From assembly GCA_025617745.1 (NCBI GenBank), contig CM046869.1:6782244-6846243 (forward strand): a DNA stretch of 64,000 nucleotides, read 5' to 3'. Positions within the stretch are counted from its first letter, which is position 1. Each line of letters begins with the position of its first letter. Source of the stretch: Heliocidaris erythrogramma (lineage: Eukaryota > Echinodermata > Echinoidea > Camarodonta > Echinometridae). Both the position numbers and the translations under genes were made by a program. Positions 61,216 to 64,000 of this stretch are shown here, one piece after another. Under the pieces are notes generated by a model. That model made no database searches and had not been told where the DNA came from. It saw only the letters and a program-made list of their open reading frames with translations.

Positions 61216-61962
61216 AGCCTTCCAGACTGGCATAAAAAAGTTATTTATAATGATGGTTATTCCCTGGCTGTTCTTACATCTCTGCATGCCTCCATTGCAA
61301 CTTGAAGATCTATTTAGGATGAAGAAACAAGATATTAAAGATGATACTACTAATCTTCTGAAGATGATAGTGGTCATCACCTTCCATTTTGCATGAGTAT
61401 AAACATTGTTAGTAACTCATATTTGTTGTGCTTTGCATGGAAAACCAATACAAACTGTGAATGAACCTCTCATGTGGGCCCATATCAAGTTAGTCCATGA
61501 AGGCAAAGATTGAGTGCAACAAACATATTATACAAATGCAGGGAGGGGGTGAGGCTTCTTTTTGGCTCCCCTCCCCATTCCCCAATATCCATGAACTCTC
61601 TTGAAAATACAAGTTTATTAAAAAAAAAACATCCTTATACATAGTACATTGCTCGGTATATGTACATGTGCATGTAGGTACATGTACTATCAGTTGGAGT
61701 TGGAAGGAAGATCGATACTCGCTTTGTACAAGTTATATTTGCAAACTCCACACCATATAGTCAGTACATTACATGGAAATTACATGTACATGTAGTTGGA
61801 AGCAAGAAAGATCCAACATTATAATGTACTACCAGCACATGTTATACACATCTAAATATATATATTATGGATATAATGAGGATCAAAGCAGTTCAGGGAG
61901 ATCAAGTAGAAGTCAGTCACAGTGCATTTTTAATGTTCAAACAATGTGCTGCGGCCTTGATA
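61216..61962. other. No gene seen
   Basis: AT-rich with TACATGTACATGTAG strings near 61660-61800. Confidence 0.5.
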
Positions 61963-61970
61963 AGGCGCCT

Positions 61971-62317
61971 TACGAAAAGTTTTTACAGCGGCGGGCCCTC
62001 GGCGGCGCCGAATGATTCGGCGCGCCTGCGGAGCGGCTTTGTTCTCAACTCGCCGACTGAGCGATGCGGCGGAAGTTCTCACGTTTAGCAGGTAGATCGC
62101 CGCAATAGCCTGCACTGACATAACAAAAAATAAAGAACAGGAAGTCGGCGAAATCGAAGGAATCGTCGCGCGGGTTTCTTAACAAAAGCTCGCACTAATC
62201 CCCCGGAACGGCGACTTCTTTGAGGCCCCGAGAGATATGACAAGACACGGGAGAAAATCCCGCAAATCGGCCTTTTCAACTTTGGCCGCGGCGAAAACGC
62301 CGTCAAAACTTTTCGTA
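61971..62317. mobile_element. GC-rich foldback element with palindromic 8-bp target duplication
   Basis: Starts TACGAAAAGTTTT and ends with its complement. AGGCGCCT, itself a palindrome, occurs directly at 61963-61970 and 62318-62325. Because the flank is palindromic the true ends could also be read as 61962-62326. The interior is very GC- and CpG-rich for this window, with GGCGGCGCCG-like strings, and carries no recognised protein. Frames here are due to composition. Confidence 0.78.
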
Positions 62318-62325
62318 AGGCGCCT

Positions 62326-62898
62326 AAGGTATAATTCTAATATAAAAACAAAAATATATGCAGTTATGTTTCTACGAGGCAAGTTACAGATACATGTTAT
62401 TCATAAATTAATTCTGTACATCGATACTGAAATAAAACCTTGATGCTTTTTTTTAAAGCAACCAGCGAAAAATAAATAGATTTAGTTGAGGATGATATGC
62501 TCTAGAACTCTTTAAATAGCCCCAGTAAAAAAAGAAAAGAAAAGAACCACTGTTAAATTTTATTACTGTCAATGCATTTACAATTAACATCAGTGGACAG
62601 AGTAGTGTGACATCTGTGAACAAAGTAGTAGATCTCATGAATATGATATTCATTTTTTACCCTGACAACATCAGCAAAATTCTTCAAAGTTTTGCTTCAC
62701 AAGGCAATGAACAAGCTGGTGAATGTGCAAGGTGGTTTTGCGGTCCAATAAATCTCATTGATTTGATGTGTGCACAAGAGCAGAGAAACATAAATTGTCA
62801 GAAATTACAGGTGCATGTAACGGTAAAATATAGGCCTTTTTTCCCCAAAAAGCAGATATATTGGTTGGTAAGTTGCTAATGCACTACCGGTATGAGTA
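62326..62898. other. No gene seen
   Basis: AT-rich; a 90-codon frame at 62607-62879 has no splice support and no recognised domain. Confidence 0.45.
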
Positions 62899-63078
62899 CA
62901 GTCTAAACTCCTTTAGCGGTCACCTGTATAGAGAAGTAACCTGTCTATGGGACTGCATATTTTTTGTTTCTCTTGAAAAAGTTGTTGCTCATTGAAAACA
63001 TTCCTTGCACATCACAAAGACCACATCTATAAAGATTGCTTTTCTTACTCACTGTTTCTCCCTTTATGAACAGGTGTT
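62899..63078. mobile_element. Decayed TA-flanked mariner-type miniature element
   Basis: Left end CAGTCTAAACTCCTTTAGCG after TA at 62897-62898, with GGTCACCTGTATAGA following. The right end is eroded near GAACAGGTGTTTAGC. Adjacent to the better copy at 63100. Confidence 0.55.
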
Positions 63079-63099
63079 TAGCTTAGTTTCCTTATTATA

Positions 63100-63302
63100 C
63101 AGTCAAACCTGCTTTAGCGACCACCTGTATAGAAAGACCACCTGTATAGAAAGACCACATGTATAGAAAGACCATATTTTTTTTCCCTTAAAGTGTTTCT
63201 CATTGAAACATGTATTGAAGGAACCTGTACATAAAGACTGCCTGCTCATAATGATCGCTTTTCTTGTCTCCCTTGAGTGGTCTCTATAGACAGGTTTCAT
63301 TG
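63100..63302. mobile_element. TA-flanked mariner-type miniature element
   Basis: Starts CAGTCAAACCTGCTTTAGCG and ends GACAGGTTTCATTG, with TA at 63098-63099 and 63303-63304. It contains a short tandem of CCTGTATAGAAAGACCA-like units. Confidence 0.82.
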
Positions 63303-63304
63303 TA

Positions 63305-64000
63305 CATATATGTCATTTAAATGTCCGCTTTAGACTAAGTCCTTTCCTCTATTTAAAATGCTGACTCAGCAAATTAAGGGTAAATGAGATGAGATTGCGT
63401 TCCCTGTCTCTAGACAAGCTGACTTCACGACAACGACGAAAGAAAATATTTGTTGAATACATTTACAGTCCATACACGTATTCATGTAAATTGACCTGAC
63501 TCATGTGTATGCTGACTGTCCAATTTGGTCGGTAATGGGGGATTGTTTGCGCTTACATGTACATAAAGTTCCATTTGAGACTTGATACTTTGAATTCGTA
63601 ACAGTGTACGTGTAGCTGTGATGGAATGTGCTGTTACTTTGTACATATTATTTGTCATCCACCTAAATTATATGGAAATGGTTTATGATTTTATTAGTTT
63701 ATTATAAATTAACCTTTAGTGTAGTCATGACTAGGGCTGCACGATATCGCATTTTGGGTTATTCGATAATCGTCAGCTTCAGTATTGCAGATATGGCGAT
63801 ATATCGTCACCACCCAAAAATGTACATTTCCATTCACCTAAAATTCAGCACAACTTGAGATGGTTACCCGCCCAGTCACCGACCATCCTGCTTCAAAATA
63901 AAATATCATGTTGTATTTAAATTGAATGAAACATTCTGATTTATAAGAAAATAAAATTACAACATTTTTAACGAGAGCAATATTTTTTGTCATCGCTCTA
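63305..64000. other. No gene seen; possible transposon end
   Basis: At about 63732 TAGGGCTGCACGATATCGCA begins a block with ATCG/CGAT-rich palindromic strings. It resembles the end of a dispersed DNA transposon, but the other end lies outside or was not found. Confidence 0.4.

Overview
The window reads as animal nuclear DNA that is almost entirely non-coding. It is AT-rich and full of short TACATGTACA tracts, poly-C/poly-G runs, (GA)n microsatellites, hairpin-shaped miniature DNA transposons, LINE 3' fragments and a tRNA-derived SINE. No bacterial gene layout, no rRNA and no functional tRNA were seen. The texture and the repeat families resemble an echinoderm, most likely a sea urchin; this is an inference from style, not from a marker gene.

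Region 595-18238 is the most structured part. It begins and ends with 30-bp inverted termini (29/30 matching, starting GGTTGAGGCTATG) and is flanked by a direct repeat GTCTCACAA. I read this as one composite or foldback-type element of about 17.6 kb. Inside each end lies an array of 212-bp units made of alternating A and B variants: two units on the left and six and a part on the right. Inside each array is a 39-bp module placed in inverted orientation, then GC-rich degenerate repeats. The interior holds further nested modules. These are an inverted-repeat pair (2837-3610 and 6700-7065) whose left arm carries a LINE insertion, a family of 260-bp repeats, a hAT-like miniature element, and a 329-bp foldback with a clean 9-bp target duplication. 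A TA-flanked hairpin element sits inside the right-hand array. No transposase was recognised in the interior.

From 18249 to 59442 there is no convincing coding sequence. A CpG-rich block at 21420-21789 ends at a consensus splice donor (GTGAGT) and could be an untranslated first exon. The long stretch after it would then be an intron filled with mobile elements: CAG-ended hAT-like elements, three copies of a TWA-flanked hairpin, TA-flanked mariner-type elements with a TATAGCGGCCACC motif, a LINE 3' end, a SINE, tandem arrays and a 463-bp GA tract.

The best protein-coding evidence is a 175-bp exon at 59443-59617 on the + strand. It has a good acceptor, a consensus donor, and a GC-richer, serine-rich 58-codon frame starting with an ATG one base inside the exon. 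A second open stretch at 60797-61215 follows a good polypyrimidine acceptor but is not in phase with the first exon. The product was not recognised. The picture is the 5' part of a + strand gene whose body continues beyond the right edge.
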